Positions 24,263-38,384 are shown, counted from the first letter of the stretch. The stretch is 64,000 nt of DNA from Rutidosis leptorrhynchoides (GCF_046630445.1 NC_092340.1:364354001-364418000), one strand, 5' to 3'. Notes: generated from the sequence alone by a model not told the origin. Program-made: numbers and translations.

Positions 24263-24342
24263 GCATTTTATAGAATATGGCCTGCTACAGTAAACCATAC
24301 GACCGCATGGTTTTTTTTCTTCCAGGCTATGCGATCGCATGG
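24263..24342 (-). promoter_or_regulatory. LTR D promoter: two palindromes plus TATA box
   Basis: Minus-strand order: box 24327-24342 (perfect core ATGCGATCGCAT), box 24295-24310 (imperfect, CCATACGACCGCATGG), then TATAAA at 24267-24272. Centre spacing 32 bp between boxes and 33 bp to the TATA box. A GCTACAGTA motif (24284-24292) lies between proximal box and TATA. Confidence 0.7.
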
Positions 24343-24449
24343 CCGCCTTCTCCTAGTCACAAAGTGATTAAAACGTGGGCTGCTCGTATTTATTTAATAT
24401 ATATAATTTTTATATAATTATATATATATATTATATTATATTCTTGTGC

Positions 24450-24660
24450 ATAGTTGACTTGTAATTTTAGCTCCGTTGCGTCGCGTGTTGATAGTTGGTT
24501 CATGTCCCTGGTTCCAGATTTTCGAACGTCCTTGCGTACAATTTAATATCTTGTACTTTGCGTTTTGCGGCTTGTACTCTTGTAATTTTGAGACGTTTCT
24601 CATCAATAAATTGAACCACTTGGATTATATTTTGTACTTTTGAGCTTTTTGGTCATTTGC
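24450..24660 (-). promoter_or_regulatory. Shared upstream U3 block in LTR D
   Basis: Block beginning near GCATAGTTGACTTGTAATTT and including TTCGAACG and TTGTACTTTGCGTTTTG. Recognisably the same block occurs in LTR E, in the 29158-32034 LTR and in LTR G, always upstream of the AT-rich spacer and palindromes. Confidence 0.65.
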
Positions 24661-24804
24661 ATCTTCAAATCGTCAAATTTGTCTTTTGTCTTCACCTTTT
24701 ATTATTTAAACGAATATCACTTGTAAATAGAATAATTGCAACTAAAAGTTTGTCTTTCTTAAAGGATAATGCTATGAAATATATGTTCATTTTTTGCATT
24801 ATCA

Positions 24805-25755
<951 letters not shown>

Positions 25756-27065
25756 GTACCTACCCGTTAAAGAAATTTCGTCCCGAAATTTGAGTGTAGT
25801 CGTCATGGCTAACAATAAAAATGTTTTCATGATGAATATGAGTTGATAAATAGAGTTTTATTACCATTGAGTAATAAGGATAAGATAGTTCGATTATTTG
25901 AAGAGTACGAGTGAAGCTATCACAAAATAATAGAATGAGGAAAATAAGTTTCGTCATAACTTTTGACGTAGTCATGGTAGAATTCCGAAATTCAAGGGAT
26001 TTAAAAAAATCTTCGAAATCTAAAAGATTCGATTCTTCGGAGAATAAGGAAAGTAAGATCTCTATAATTAAATACGGTGATCTGCCTCGACTACTCTGTC
26101 TGATATTTCCATTATACATTAAACTCTTCCGTTCCATTATTCTCACCATTCCTATACTTTCTTTCTTAGTTCATATATCCAAAAGATTGTAAAATGCTTA
26201 ATCCCATTCTAATCCTTGATATTTTTCTAATTATCATTTCTGTCATCCTTCTTTTCAATCTTCCACCAGAAAAATCTGTTTACCTCTACTATTCCCTTGG
26301 GGTGATACTATTCTTAAATCTACCGTGTCTTTATATTGCTATTTGTATTAATATCCATGGTTTGTAACCTCAGTGTTATTATTGGGCTTTATATTTTCTC
26401 TTATATTTTGGAGCTCTTTTCCTTTTTATTCTCTTCTCGACCTCTAGTAAAGCGAGTAATGGTCCAGAATTCGTAAGTATGGAGTTTCGAATGAACTTAA
26501 TGTTCTAAACAAGAAAGAACGTAATAGCACGATTTGATTTGTCAAATTACCAGAATCACTGAGAATAGAACTATCAAGAATATACTTTCTTGATATGTTC
26601 AGAAGTTAAGCAGAATGAAAGAGTTATGTAACATGGCACATGATGACGTTATGATCTGTGAATCATCACGTCCATTAGAAACTCAGCATGATTTACTGTA
26701 ATATAATCACGTTGATCAAATGTCATTATATTATACTAACCCATGCTTCAGTTCCCAACACTACTTCAAAAACATTCATAATTTAAGTTCGAATTTTTCA
26801 GAATTTAGAAACTAAAATAGTTTTCTTTTTATGATATATCATAGATAGTACGGAGAGATAATTAATATCGGACGAGAATATTTATGAAAATATCCTCAGA
26901 AATATCGAAGATATTTATGATGATATTTTGGAATTTCCAAGTTCGAAGGTTGATTAAGAAAAATTTTTCGGAAGATTTTAACATGACTTCGGAGCAAGAT
27001 ATTCTCTAAAGATTTCAACGGATCCAGAATTACCTGGATTCTTTGAATATAGGGTATGGTCCTTG

Positions 27066-27235
27066 TATTTGTCCTTGGTCTCCTTCGTGGTTAGATCAAT
27101 CCGTTTTCGAGTTCCAACTTTTCTGAGCTTTTCCAACATACTATTCTTTATCATCAAACTTCCGGCGATTAAGGTCGTTTACGGTTGCCTACAGTTTCTG
27201 CTGCTTCATTCAGCTTTTTCAAAGTTCAATGTATT
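27066..27235 (-). pseudogene. Captured poly(A)-binding protein fragment, NA5
   Basis: Minus strand reads FDDKE, stop, YVGKAQK, which matches the end of an RRM and following linker of plant poly(A)-binding proteins. Trp of the usual KEWYVGKAQKK is replaced by TAG. Upstream ADEAAKAV-like residues are frameshifted. Homologous relics at 33340-33605 and 50129-50352. Confidence 0.65.
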
Positions 27236-27899
27236 GATTCGTAGGCTGGGTGCTTTTCAAAATTTCAGAATTAAAAATCGTAATTCTAGGAGTTAATTGT
27301 TATATGTATACATATAACTATTAATGTAGAAATACTACTAGATTCGAAATACTGATTGCTGATTCTCGGTAATTGGTATGGCAATTCTCGTTACAAGATG
27401 TGGATGATTATATGAATAGGGTTTCAATGAATATAATTATTTTTCGGAAAGTCCAAATTCATTGAAGTTGCTGGTAAGTTTTACTGCTAATGTGGTGGAA
27501 TATAAACGGTTCCCATGTAACGATGACGATAGGTAAACTTATATATCGAGGTTATAATAAGGCTAATTCGAATGTAAGTCGAAGTTGATTTGCTAAAGCT
27601 GTGACAAAATTGGCTAATTTGAAAAAGAGTTACAATGTTATTTTCGGTAATAACAATGCCAAATGAGCTAGCACAGACACGTGTTAAACGTTTACTCAGG
27701 TTCCGAGTGTTTTCAGGTGCATAACTATATGCATCAATCTCTTCTTCCATAGATGAAGTGGTTGGTTCATCCTATCGATTGAAGTGTTTTCAAGAATTAT
27801 GAAAGGTTTGAATCACAGATTGTAATCGTTAAGATACAAATGAGGTTTAAGATGAAATCAAGTGGCAAACTTGAAGAAATGTTTAGTTTCATATGTTAT

Positions 27900-28320
27900 A
27901 ATCAATATTTTAATTCATTTTAATTGTCCAATGTTATTAGTCCACAGTCGATAGTCCACAGTTAATATTCCAATAATTCATATATAGTTTAATATATAAT
28001 ATTCGAATTAATTAATACGTATTGTGACCCTTGTACATGTCTCAGACTCGATCAAAACTCAAAGTATATATATTATTATAGAATCAACCTCAACCCTGTA
28101 TAGCTAACTCGATCATTACTGCATATAGAGTGTCTATGGTTATTCCAAATAATATATATAGATGCGTCGATATGATATGTCAAAACCTTGTATACGTGTC
28201 CCGATATTTAAAGTGCGTAAAATAAATAACAGAAATTAAATGACGATAAATAAAATTACAAGAATATAAATTGCGATAATTAAATTGCGATAAATAAATT
28301 GTAATAAGTAATTAACAGTT
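27900..28320. repeat. Chimeric LTR-like insert in NA5
   Basis: About 27940-28200 resembles the middle of Tekay LTRs (compare 6290-6530: AATCAACCTCAACCCTGTAT). About 28210-28320 carries TGCGATAATTAAA-type repeats as in Athila LTRs (23270-23372). NA4 shows no equivalent. Confidence 0.6.
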
Positions 28321-28604
28321 AGCTAGGAACAGTTAGCTAGGATTTTGTTAGCGTGAATTCTTAACAAAATTTCTCATAGTTAATTTGTTGGTTTCTAACA
28401 AATTTTATTTTGTCAAATGTTTTCTTCATTATGCCACTTGTTGGATTCTGATAAGTCAAAATCCAAATATGAAATGGAATGAAAATGGTTATTCTGTGAT
28501 GAACGGATTCGTATCTGTGGATGTAAGTAGGATAGTAAACGACTGTTGAATCAGCTTCGAATAATGTATAGTGTAACTTATTAATGTGAAATCTGAATAT
28601 TCCT

Positions 28605-28621
28605 CGGGTATTACCTACCCG
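28605..28621 (-). promoter_or_regulatory. Internal PPT-like inverted repeat, NA5
   Basis: CGGGTATTACCTACCCG, followed by TTAAAAT; counterpart of 34508-34524. Confidence 0.45.
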
Positions 28622-28879
28622 TTAAAATATTTTCACCATTAACAGTTTGTACAAAAGAATTTTTAATTACAATCTTTATGAAAATATACTTACATATATA
28701 TTTTCTTCAGATGTAATCATAGATTTAATGAGTCAATATGATATTAGACTCATTTGATTTACCGTTAAAACAAGAATATATAATCTCTAAAACATTAGAG
28801 ATTACATAATCGCCATGTCGAACGAAGATAAATGATGTAGAACGTCATGTAAAACGATGATTATGCTCGAGGTACAGAT

Positions 28880-29157
28880 GAAATGTTGTGGCGTGTGATG
28901 TTGAAACTTAGGTTGTTGGTAGTACTGGTGCTGTCTATTGATGGTACTGTTAGTACTGATGATGTTGTTGAAGTTGGTAAATTTTGCACCATATTCTCCG
29001 AATTGATTATTCGAGCGCGAAGTTTGTTGACTTCTTATATTATTCCTGGATAATTGTCGGTCGGAACGAGCGAATGAATAAGGATTAGAATCTGAGTTAT
29101 GATATAGTCGTGGTGAGATACTCTGAGAGAAAATGATGTTTTGAACAGGTTCACCGG
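28880..29157 (-). pseudogene. Decayed NA leader ORF, NA5
   Basis: Homologue of the ORF at 46167-46688: TGEPV segment and a later GENMV-like region are recognisable but in different frames. Start region lost at the junction with the LTR at 29158. Confidence 0.55.
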
Positions 29158-31005
29158 TGTGACGATCCTTCCAAATCCCTTTGGACGAATACATCATTCA
29201 TTGATTTCATAGTGAGGTTTTGACCTCTATATGATACGTTTTGTAAACATTGCATTCTTTTGAAAAGGCAAACCATAAATGAATATATAAATCCAAGGTT
29301 TTCGACGTCTGATGATTTCTACGTATAGACAATCACCGTATATAATAGTTTACAATACTACATCCGTTGACAATGCAGTCAAAATAAGATACATGGTGAT
29401 GATTTTGTGAATGCAAAGTTGTCTTGAATAAAGCATGTATGACTCCATGCACATAGCTTGTATCACATATAAGCAAACAGCAGAAGACTTCTAGGAACCT
29501 GAGAATAAACATGCTTAAAAGTGTCAACACAAAGGTTGGTGAGTTCATAGTTTTAATGTTGCGCATAATCTGTATATAAAGATGGAGCACAAGATTTCAG
29601 TTGTTTCATCCAGAAACATTTATCAAAAGATTCTACGTAACAGAGCACCCTGGTAACTGAACTTTAACGTCTATATAATAAGTACCCTTTGTATAATAAT
29701 CTTAATAATACACGCAAACTAACGTATACGCTTCTCAAATAGCATACGTCCATTAAAAGGCTAGTGCTCTAGCTCGAACGGGGATGTCAAGCCCTATGGA
29801 TCCATATACTACTACTCGCGCCCACCAGTTCTTATAACTGGCAGTTACTAGCTACCAAAGCTAATGGATTTTCGGTTCAAACTCAGTGTAGAATTTAGTA
29901 TGTACTTGTATCCATTGCGTTTAAAATAAAGTGCATGTATTCTCAGCTCAAAAATATAGATTGCAAAAACAATTAAAAAGGGAGCAAATGAAACTCACCT
30001 TAGCAGTACATAAGGTCATTCACCAAAAAGTGACCGAAACTCAGAATGAAAAATTAACCGTAGATCTCAACCTATAGAACATATGTTGGTCAATACATGT
30101 CTAATAAGCTAGGTTGGGTCATAGTGTATCACAATCCTAATGCTCGAGATTGACATATAAAAGTTATCAAAAGTCATTTCAAAAAGTCAACCTGACCCAA
30201 TATGATCTTTTAAAATCTATACTATAGTTTGAATGATCATGGTAATCGAAAATAGTTAACATTTCACATGGTTTCCCAATACTTGAATAATTAGACTATA
30301 GTTTTATAAAGCTTTAAAATATGATAAAACAGTCAATTTTGACAATTGTTCAACAAATCGAGACGTGCCTTATATAGAAATTCATTTACTCGATTAGTAA
30401 TATTTGAAAATCCAAATTATCAATCTTATAAACAAGTTGTTTAAATATCAATTGCAGATTCAAAAGCAATTTCAATTAATGTTAATCATAATTCAGTTGT
30501 CCATATCTTTTAATTCGTTCATCGAAATTACGCGATCTCTAAATGAAAAGTTATTGATTTTTCCCTAGCTTTCCAAAAACATGCATATCATATACCTTAT
30601 ATCAATAATATATGTATTAAATTCGTGATCTATCATAAACTATTTAACGACAAAATTAATTGTACTAGCTTGCATAATCCTATATACTTGAGCACTAGTC
30701 AGGGATACACTATTAATATATAATAGATAAGATATAAATACTTACGTATCAATATTGTGATTCAATATTGTAGGAAAGTACGTAGACGCAACGAAGATGA
30801 TAAATACTAGTTTTACTCAAGAGCAAAACCCTTGAACAATACCCAAAACCTCCTTAGTAATAACCCATAGTTTCCTTAGCTCTATCCTGCTTGAAAACCC
30901 ATTTTGAAAGTGACACGCTCATGACCTCATCGTAGTATTTTATGTATAATACTAATAATAATATAAATACTACTAATAATAATAAGATTAATAATAATAT
31001 TAATC

Positions 31006-31009
<4 letters not shown>

Positions 31010-31082
<73 letters not shown>

Positions 31083-31112
31083 TAATAATAAATAATAATA
31101 ATAATAATAATA
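31010..31112. repeat. AAT microsatellite
   Basis: Long (AAT)n run just downstream of the TATA box in sense; LTR G has the same at 44003-44066. Confidence 0.92.
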
Positions 31113-31159
31113 TTACAGAAGGAGTAGTATATGTGTAAAAAAAACTCGAGCAGAAACTG

Positions 31160-31239
31160 GCCTTTTATAAGCAACTTTTTGGAATCTGATGCCCATGCGA
31201 TCGCATGGGTTTTTAGTGTATTTGTCATGCGATCGCATG
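31160..31239 (-). promoter_or_regulatory. Type-a LTR promoter: two palindromes plus TATA box
   Basis: Boxes 31226-31239 (CATGCGATCGCATG) and 31192-31209 (CCCATGCGATCGCATGGG, perfect 18-bp palindrome). Centres 32 bp apart. TATAAA on the minus strand at 31164-31169, 34 bp from the proximal centre. Confidence 0.75.
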
Positions 31240-31339
31240 GCCGCCTGATCCAGCTCAAAATGTTTTTGTTTGCTAGTTCGTCGACATATTTAAATATAAT
31301 ATATATAATTTAAATAATTAATTATATATTATATTAAAT

Positions 31340-31560
31340 TCATGTGCATAGTTAACTTGTAATTTTCGTTCTGATGACTCGTACGATGTCACTCGACTTA
31401 TGTCCCGGTTCCAATTTCTCGAACGCATTTTCATACGCTTAGAAAACTTGCAATTTACGTTTTGTGACTCGTACCTTTGTCAAAATATAGTCTTAAATTA
31501 TCAATAAACAATATCATTCAAAGTGTATCTTAAACTTTCGAGTGTTTTGGTCATTTACTT
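31340..31560 (-). promoter_or_regulatory. Shared upstream U3 block in the type-a LTR
   Basis: Same block as 24450-24660: GCATAGTTAACTTGTAATTT, TCCCGGTTCC, TCTCGAACG, TTACGTTTTG in the same order. Confidence 0.65.
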
Positions 31561-31789
31561 CTATAAATCATTGTCTCGCTATTTGTTAATATATATATAA
31601 TAACAAATCGTTTTATGACCAAGTTAATATATATTTTCAACATTCATAAACACATTTTAAATGTACGTCGCAAGTTATTCATACAATTAATATTCCAAAT
31701 TATCATATATATTCAAATAAATATTTAAACCAATAAGTTTAATGTACGGTATCAAACAATTAATACATTGTTACGTTTCCAAGTTATAG

Positions 31790-31791
<2 letters not shown>

Positions 31792-31860
<69 letters not shown>
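31792..31860. repeat. TA/TG microsatellite
   Basis: (TA)n followed by (TG)n in the type-a LTR. Confidence 0.92.
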
Positions 31861-31861
<1 letters not shown>

Positions 31862-33339
31862 TATATACATATAATTGTTCGCGAATCATCGAGAACAACC
31901 GAAAGGTATTTGAATATATGAAAGTAGTTCAAAAATTTTGAGATTCAGTTTTACAGACTTTGCTTATCGCGTCGGAAATATTAATCATACAAAGATTAAG
32001 TTTAAATTTGGTCAGAAATTTCTGGGGCATCACAGTACCTACCCGTTAAAGAAATTTCGTCCCGAAATTTGAGTGAGGTCGTCATTACTAACAATAAAAA
32101 TGTTTTCATGCCGTATATGTGTTGATAAATAGAGTTTTATCACCATTGAATAATATAGATAAAACAATCCGATTATTCGAAGCGTATGAGAGAAGTTATC
32201 GTAAAAGAGTGAAATGAAGAATAGAGATTCGTCTTAACTCTTGACGTATTAACGATTGATTTATGTAATTTAAGGAATAAAAAATCTTCATAATCTAAAT
32301 AAGATTTGATTCTTCGGAATTTAAGGAAATTAAGATTTCTTTTGATTAAATGCGTAATTTGCCTTGATTGCTATGTTTGATATTTCGCTATAAATTGACC
32401 TCTTCCGTTTCATTATTTTCATCACTCTTACATTTTCTTCCTCATTTCCTATTTTCGAAAGATTGTGAAAAATGCTTCATCCAGTTCTGATTCTTGATAT
32501 ACTCCTAACTTTCTTATCTGTCATTCTTCTTTTTCATCTACCACCGGAGGAATTTGCTTACTTCTACTTTGCTCTTGGGGTTATAATGCTTTTAATTCTC
32601 CCGTGCCTTTATGTTGCGATAAATATTGATATACATGGTTTGTAATTTATGTGTTGTTATCGGACTTTATATTCTCCCTTATATTTCAAAGTTCCTGCTT
32701 CTGTCTTCTATAATTATTGTCATCCCCAGTTAATGCTTTCTTTTATTTGCTGCAATTTATACCCCAATTTCTATTTAGGAGTTTTGTCCCTTCGTTTCTT
32801 CTTCTTGTGACTAAGCATTGCTTGTAATGGTCCAGAATTCGCAGATATGAATTTCGGAATGAACATTGTTAATGTTCTAAGAAGAAAATGATAATGGCAC
32901 GATCTTGATTTGTTAAATTACCAGAATACCATGGAAAAGACAGAATCATCAAGAAATATTTTCTTGATATTTTAGAGATTAACTAGAATACAAGAGTCGT
33001 ATGACATAGCACATGATGACGTTATGATCTGTGAATCATCACGTTCCATTTAGAAACTCAGCATGACTTACTTTAATATAATCATGTTGATCAAGTGTCA
33101 TTATATTATACTAACTCATGCTTCAGCTCCCAACACCACTTCAAAAATATTCATATTTTAAACTCGAAGGTTTCAGAATTTAGAAACTAAAATAGTTTCT
33201 TTTATGATGTAACACAGATATCATAAGGAGAAAATTGATTTCCGATAAGAATGATTATGGAATTATCTCCAGAAATATGGAGGATATTTATAATGAAAGA
33301 TACGATGATATCTTAGAATTTCTAATATCAGAGAATGAT

Positions 33340-33605
33340 GAAGAATATTGTCCACAAGGGTTTAGATTCGGAAGCAAGGTATTCATTAATGGCTTCAGCA
33401 AATACTGAATCATTTGGATTCTTGGAAGGCAGGTTTCGTCCTTGTGATTTATCCACAGCCTCCTTCATACTTTGCTCAATCCGTTTTCCAGTTCCAAACC
33501 TTTTTTTTTCTGAGCTTTGCCAACACATTATTCTTTATCATCAAACTTTTTACTGTTAAGGTCATTTACAGTTTTTGATGCTTCATCATTACTTTTCAAA
33601 ATTTA
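33340..33605 (-). pseudogene. Captured poly(A)-binding protein fragment, NA4
   Basis: Two frames together cover the RRM end and linker: FEK..DEA, DLNSKKFDDKE, stop, CVGKAQKK, then in another frame EQSMKEAVDKSQGRNL. This order matches plant poly(A)-binding proteins between RRM3 and RRM4. Stop (TAA) replaces the conserved Trp, as in the other copies. Confidence 0.7.
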
Positions 33606-34507
33606 GAGAACTAGTTCGCGGTTTAAGGTGTTTTTAAGAAACTTTACATTCAAAGTCTGTAAGTCTTAGAGGTAGACGTTATATGTATATATATAACTGT
33701 TGGCATAAAATTGCTACGAGATTCAAAATACTGATTGCTAATTCCCGATGAGTCGTATGGCAATTCTCATTACAAGATGCGGATGAGTAAATGATAGGGT
33801 TTTGATAAATATAACAATTTTTCAGAAAATCCTAGATCATTATGGTTGCTGATAAGTTAACTGCTAATGTGGTAGAATATGAAAGGTTCTCCAGTAACAA
33901 TGGTGAATGGGTAATCGTTATAATAAGGCTTATTCGAATGAACAATTGAAGTTGGTTTGTTGGAGCTGTGACAAAGCTGTCTATTTTTAGAAGGAATTGA
34001 AAAGTTATTTTAGCTAATAAATGCCAAAGGGTCTGACACGGATACGTGTTAAACTATGACTTTGGTTTCGAGGGTTATTCAGGTACAAGATTGCGATTAA
34101 CATGTGGTTGGATCATCATCTCGATGATTCATTATTTGAAGTGTCTTCATGAATTTCGAAGGGTTTGAACATAGATTGTAATCGTTAATATTCATATGAT
34201 GTTCTAGGATTTTGAATGATGTAAATACTTTTCTGGGTTCTATGAATAGAAATGATGTTTTAGCATAGTTTTGAAGTCAAAGTATAGCTTCGAAAGATGT
34301 ACGAATCTAAGAATGATGTCTTTTGTTAAATCTTGACTTGGATTTTGATTTGTAAAAATCAAAATATGTAATCAAATTTGGATGAGGATGGTTGTTTTGA
34401 TTTTTATAAAAGAATATATTTTGTTGTGAAAGTAGTGAGTATAGTTGATGATTTGTTGAATCAGAATCGAAGAATGTAACATATTAATTGTGAGTTTATA
34501 TATCTAT

Positions 34508-34524
34508 CGGGTATTACCTACCCG
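34508..34524 (-). promoter_or_regulatory. Internal PPT-like inverted repeat, NA4
   Basis: CGGGTATTACCTACCCG downstream of the leader ORF in sense. Confidence 0.45.
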
Positions 34525-34790
34525 TTAAAATATTCTCACCATAAACAGTTTGTACAAAAGAATTTTCTTAATTACAATCTTTATGAATATATACCTACAT
34601 AGATATTTTCTTTAGATGTAATCATGGATTTAATGAGTTAACATAATATTAATCGCATCTGGTTTTCGACTAGGACTAGAATATATAATCTCTAAAACTT
34701 TTAGAAACTACATATTCTCTGCAGAATATTTCTTCGATGAAGTTATGAATCAATACTTCATCGTTTGTTGTTGTTGGTATTCCTTGGTAT

Positions 34791-35351
34791 CTATGGTGCG
34801 TATGACGTTGATGTTCGAGGTACAGATTGTGATGTTGAGGTGTGGAATGCGGATGTTGTTGTTGGTGGTGGTAATGATACTGTTGGCGTTGATGATGGTG
34901 ATACTCTTGATGCTGGTGATGCTGCTGGTGCTTGTAACCGTTGTACCATATTCTCTAAAGTCACCACTCGAGCACGAAGCTCGTTGACTTCTTCTACTAC
35001 ACCGGGATGATTGTCGGTTCGGACGAGTGGACGAATAAAATTTAGAATGTGAGATAGTATATAATCATGACTAGATACTCTAGAAATGAGAGAGAAAATG
35101 GTATTACGAACAGGTTCGCCGGTAAGTGCTTCAGGTTCTTCGCCAAGAGGGCAATGTGGTGGATGGAAGGGATCGCCTTCTTCTTATCTCCAATGACTAA
35201 GTAAGCTACGAACCCATCCCCAATTCATCCAGAATAGATGATAGCTAATTGGTTGATCCATTCCGGTTACACTGTCTTCGAAGTTCAGGTGAATATCCAT
35301 ATCGGAATAGCTGTCGGAATTTAAGGAATTTGAACTAGATACATGATCCAT
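34791..35351 (-). pseudogene. NA leader ORF with one in-frame stop, NA4
   Basis: 187 codons in one frame from ATG at 35351 to TAG at 34791, homologous to the open ORF at 46167-46688. A TAA sits in a 12-nt segment near 35193 that NA6 lacks. C-terminal part has the coiled-coil-like ELRARVVTLENMVQRL and a Ser/Thr/Pro-rich tail. Otherwise open, so decay is recent. Confidence 0.7.
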
Positions 35352-35723
35352 CTTGTATGATCAGGGAATTGATTTTTGATATAAGATAGATTATAGAATT
35401 TAGATTGGTACTCTTCAATACATAATTTACATATGTATATATAATACCAAAATCCCGTAAATTACGGAGAAATTTTCGAAAGATGTCAGGAAAAGTTGAC
35501 AGTAACAGATATGCTAAGATATGAATTTTGTCGGTACACTATCTATGCAGTAAATGCAGTAAGACGTGTCTAGACTTAGGAATGATAAGCAAGTAATTTT
35601 CGACGATAAATGGTAAGCAAAACTCGGTAAAAACAGATACGGTCATAGTCCAGACTCACTAATGCAGCCTAACTATTACCAGTTAAACACACTAATGCAA
35701 ATTCTGGTTCCCTATGACCTCAA

Positions 35724-35735
35724 GCTCTGATATCA
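35724..35735 (-). other. Primer binding site of NA4 (tRNA-Met, one mismatch)
   Basis: Minus strand TGATATCAGAGC, two bases from the LTR at 35738. Confidence 0.85.
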
Positions 35736-37827
35736 ACTGTGACGATCCTTCCAAATCCCTTTGGACGAATACATCATTCATTGATTTCATAGTGAGGTTT
35801 TGACCTCTATATGATACGTTTTGTAAACATTGCATTCTTTTGAAAAGGCACACCATAAATGAATATATAAATCCAAGGTTTTCGACGTCCGATGATTTCT
35901 ACGTATAGACAATCACCGTATATAATAGTTTACAATACTACATCCGTTGACAATGCAGTCAAAATAAGATACATGGTGATGATTTTGTGAATGCAAAGTT
36001 GTCTTAAATAAAGCATGTATGACTCCATGCACATAGCTTGTATCACATATAAACAAACAGCGGAAGACTTCTAGGAACCTGAGAATAAACATGCTTAAAA
36101 GTGTCAACACAAAGGTTGGTGAGTTCATAGTTTTAATGTTGCGCATAATCTGTATATAAAGATGGATCACAAGATTTCAGTTATTTCATCCAGAAACGTT
36201 TATCAAAAGATTCTACGTAACAGAGCACCCTGGTAACTGAACTTTAACGTCTATATAATAAGTACCCTTTGTATAATAATCTTAATAATACACGCAAACC
36301 AACGTATACGCTTCTCAAATAGCATACGTCCGTTAAAAGGCTAGTGCTCTAGCTCGAACGGGGATGTCAAGCCCTATGGATCCATATACTACTACTCGCG
36401 CCCACCAGTTCTTATAACTGGCAGTTACTAGTTACCAAAGCTAAGGAATTTTCAGTTCAAACTCAGTGTAGAATTTAGTATGTACTTGTATCCATTGCGT
36501 TTAAAATAAAGTGCATGTATTCTCAGTCCAAAAATATAGATTGCAAAAGCAATTAAAAAGGGAGCAAATGAAACTCACCTTAGCAGCACATAAGGTCATT
36601 CACCAAAAAGTGACCGAAACTCAGAATGCAAAATTAACCGTAGATCTCAACCTATAGAACATATGTTGGTCAATACATGTCTAATAAGCTAGGTTGGGTC
36701 ATAGTGTATCACAATCCTAATGCTCGAGATTGACATACAAAAGTTATCAAAAGTCATTTCAAAAAGTCAACCTGACCCAATATGATCTTTTAAAATCTAT
36801 ATTATAGTTTGAATGATCATGGTAATCGAAAATAGTTTAACATTTCACATGGTTTCCCAATACTTGAATAATTAGACTATAGTTTTATAAAGCTTTAAAA
36901 TATGATAAAACAGTCAATTTTGACAATTGTTCAACAAATCGAGACGTGCCTTATATAGAAATTCATTTACTCGATTAGTAATATTTGAAAATCCAAATTA
37001 TCAATCTTATAAACAAGTTGTTTAAATATCAATTGCAGATTCAAAAGCAATTTCAATTAATGTTAATCATAATTCAGTTGTCCATATCTTTTAATTCGTT
37101 CATCGAAATTACGCGATCTCTAAATGAAAAGTTATTGATTTTTCGCCAGCTTTCCAAAAACATGCATATCATATACCTTATATCAGTAATATATGTATTA
37201 AATTCGTGATCTATCATAAACTATTTAACGACAAAATTAATTGGATTCCAAGAATTCGTACGTGATTTTTGTATAATTATTATTAATAATTAATAATTAT
37301 AATTATATTATTAATAATTCAAATACAGATGATAATAATAATAATATAAATAATGATATAGATTTCCTTTTCTTTGATTTTTATAAAATATAACATATAA
37401 TAATAATAATTAATGAATTAATGAATATAATTATGTAAATAATAATAATACTTTTAATGTTATTAATAAACTAATTAATACTAAAATATTACTAGTAATA
37501 GTGATAAAAGTAATAAAGATTATGATAATGATAAAAAAAATAGAAATTTTTAGTAACAATATTAGTAATGATCATAATAATACTAAGATCATAATTTTTC
37601 TATTATTTAACAATAATAACGATATAACAAATTAAATATATATAAACTTTATATCTATATATTAACATAACAATATACCATTTTTAATTTTAATAGTAAT
37701 ATTAATATTAATAATAATATTATAATTATAATTAAACTTATGTTTACATTAATATAGTAATATTACAATTTATTTATTATGTAATATCATATTATATGAT
37801 AATATTTATCGAATGTTTAATATATCT

Positions 37828-37931
<104 letters not shown>

Positions 37932-38061
37932 ATATAATTGTGTTTGCATATTAATTACATCACATGTTATATATGTAGATATGAATACATTATTAATGTT
38001 TTATCTATATATTTATTATATAGCTATTTACTATATTCTATTATTCCACATTATTATATAT

Positions 38062-38187
<126 letters not shown>

Positions 38188-38384
38188 TTATTTATATATA
38201 TATTTATATACACACATTTATTTACAATAATTGTTCGTGAATCGTCGAGAACAGTCAGAGGGTAATTAATTACATGAATATGATTCCAAAATTTTTGAGA
38301 CTCAGCTCTACAGACTTTGCATATCGTGTCGGAAACATATAAGGGTTAAGTTTAAATTTGGTCAGAAATTTCCGGGTCATCACA

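Larger units (their letters stand above)
22839..24804 (-). repeat. 5' LTR of Ath3 (LTR D)
   Basis: 1966 bp, plus-strand TGATGTTATG...GCATTATCA. Homologous along its length to LTR E (50353-52335). Includes a (TA)n run at 23085-23145, GCGATAAT-type short repeats at 23270-23372 and the palindrome promoter. Directly right of it the sequence continues as the U3 of the non-autonomous LTR, so Ath3 is inserted there. Confidence 0.88.
25756..29157 (-). mobile_element. Partial internal region NA5
   Basis: Begins with the PPT (25756-25768), then mostly non-coding sequence parallel to 32035-35125. Contains a poly(A)-binding-protein relic, a chimeric LTR-like insert (27900-28320), a PPT-like repeat and a decayed leader ORF. 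Ends abruptly at CACCGG against the next LTR; about 0.6 kb including a PBS is missing compared with NA4. Confidence 0.75.
29158..32034 (-). repeat. Middle LTR of the NA composite (type a)
   Basis: 2877 bp, TGTGACGATCC...GGGGCATCACA. Positions 29158-30662 are almost identical to 35738-37243; then the sequences differ completely until the last ~170 bp. This copy has the palindrome promoter, (ATT)n at about 31010-31110 and (TA)n(TG)n at 31792-31860. Confidence 0.85.
32035..35737 (-). mobile_element. Internal region NA4
   Basis: Begins with the PPT (32035-32047, minus strand AACGGGTAGGTAC) and ends with the PBS. Contains a PABP relic, a PPT-like repeat and a leader ORF with one stop. The remaining ~2.5 kb holds nothing recognisable and no gag or pol. 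Confidence 0.8.

Noticed and set aside
28802..29197. 131-residue ORF
   Set aside because: Crosses the LTR edge at 29158 and reads the decayed leader ORF in a shifted frame.
30854..31258. Leu-rich ORF
   Set aside because: Translation of the AAT microsatellite next to the LTR promoter.
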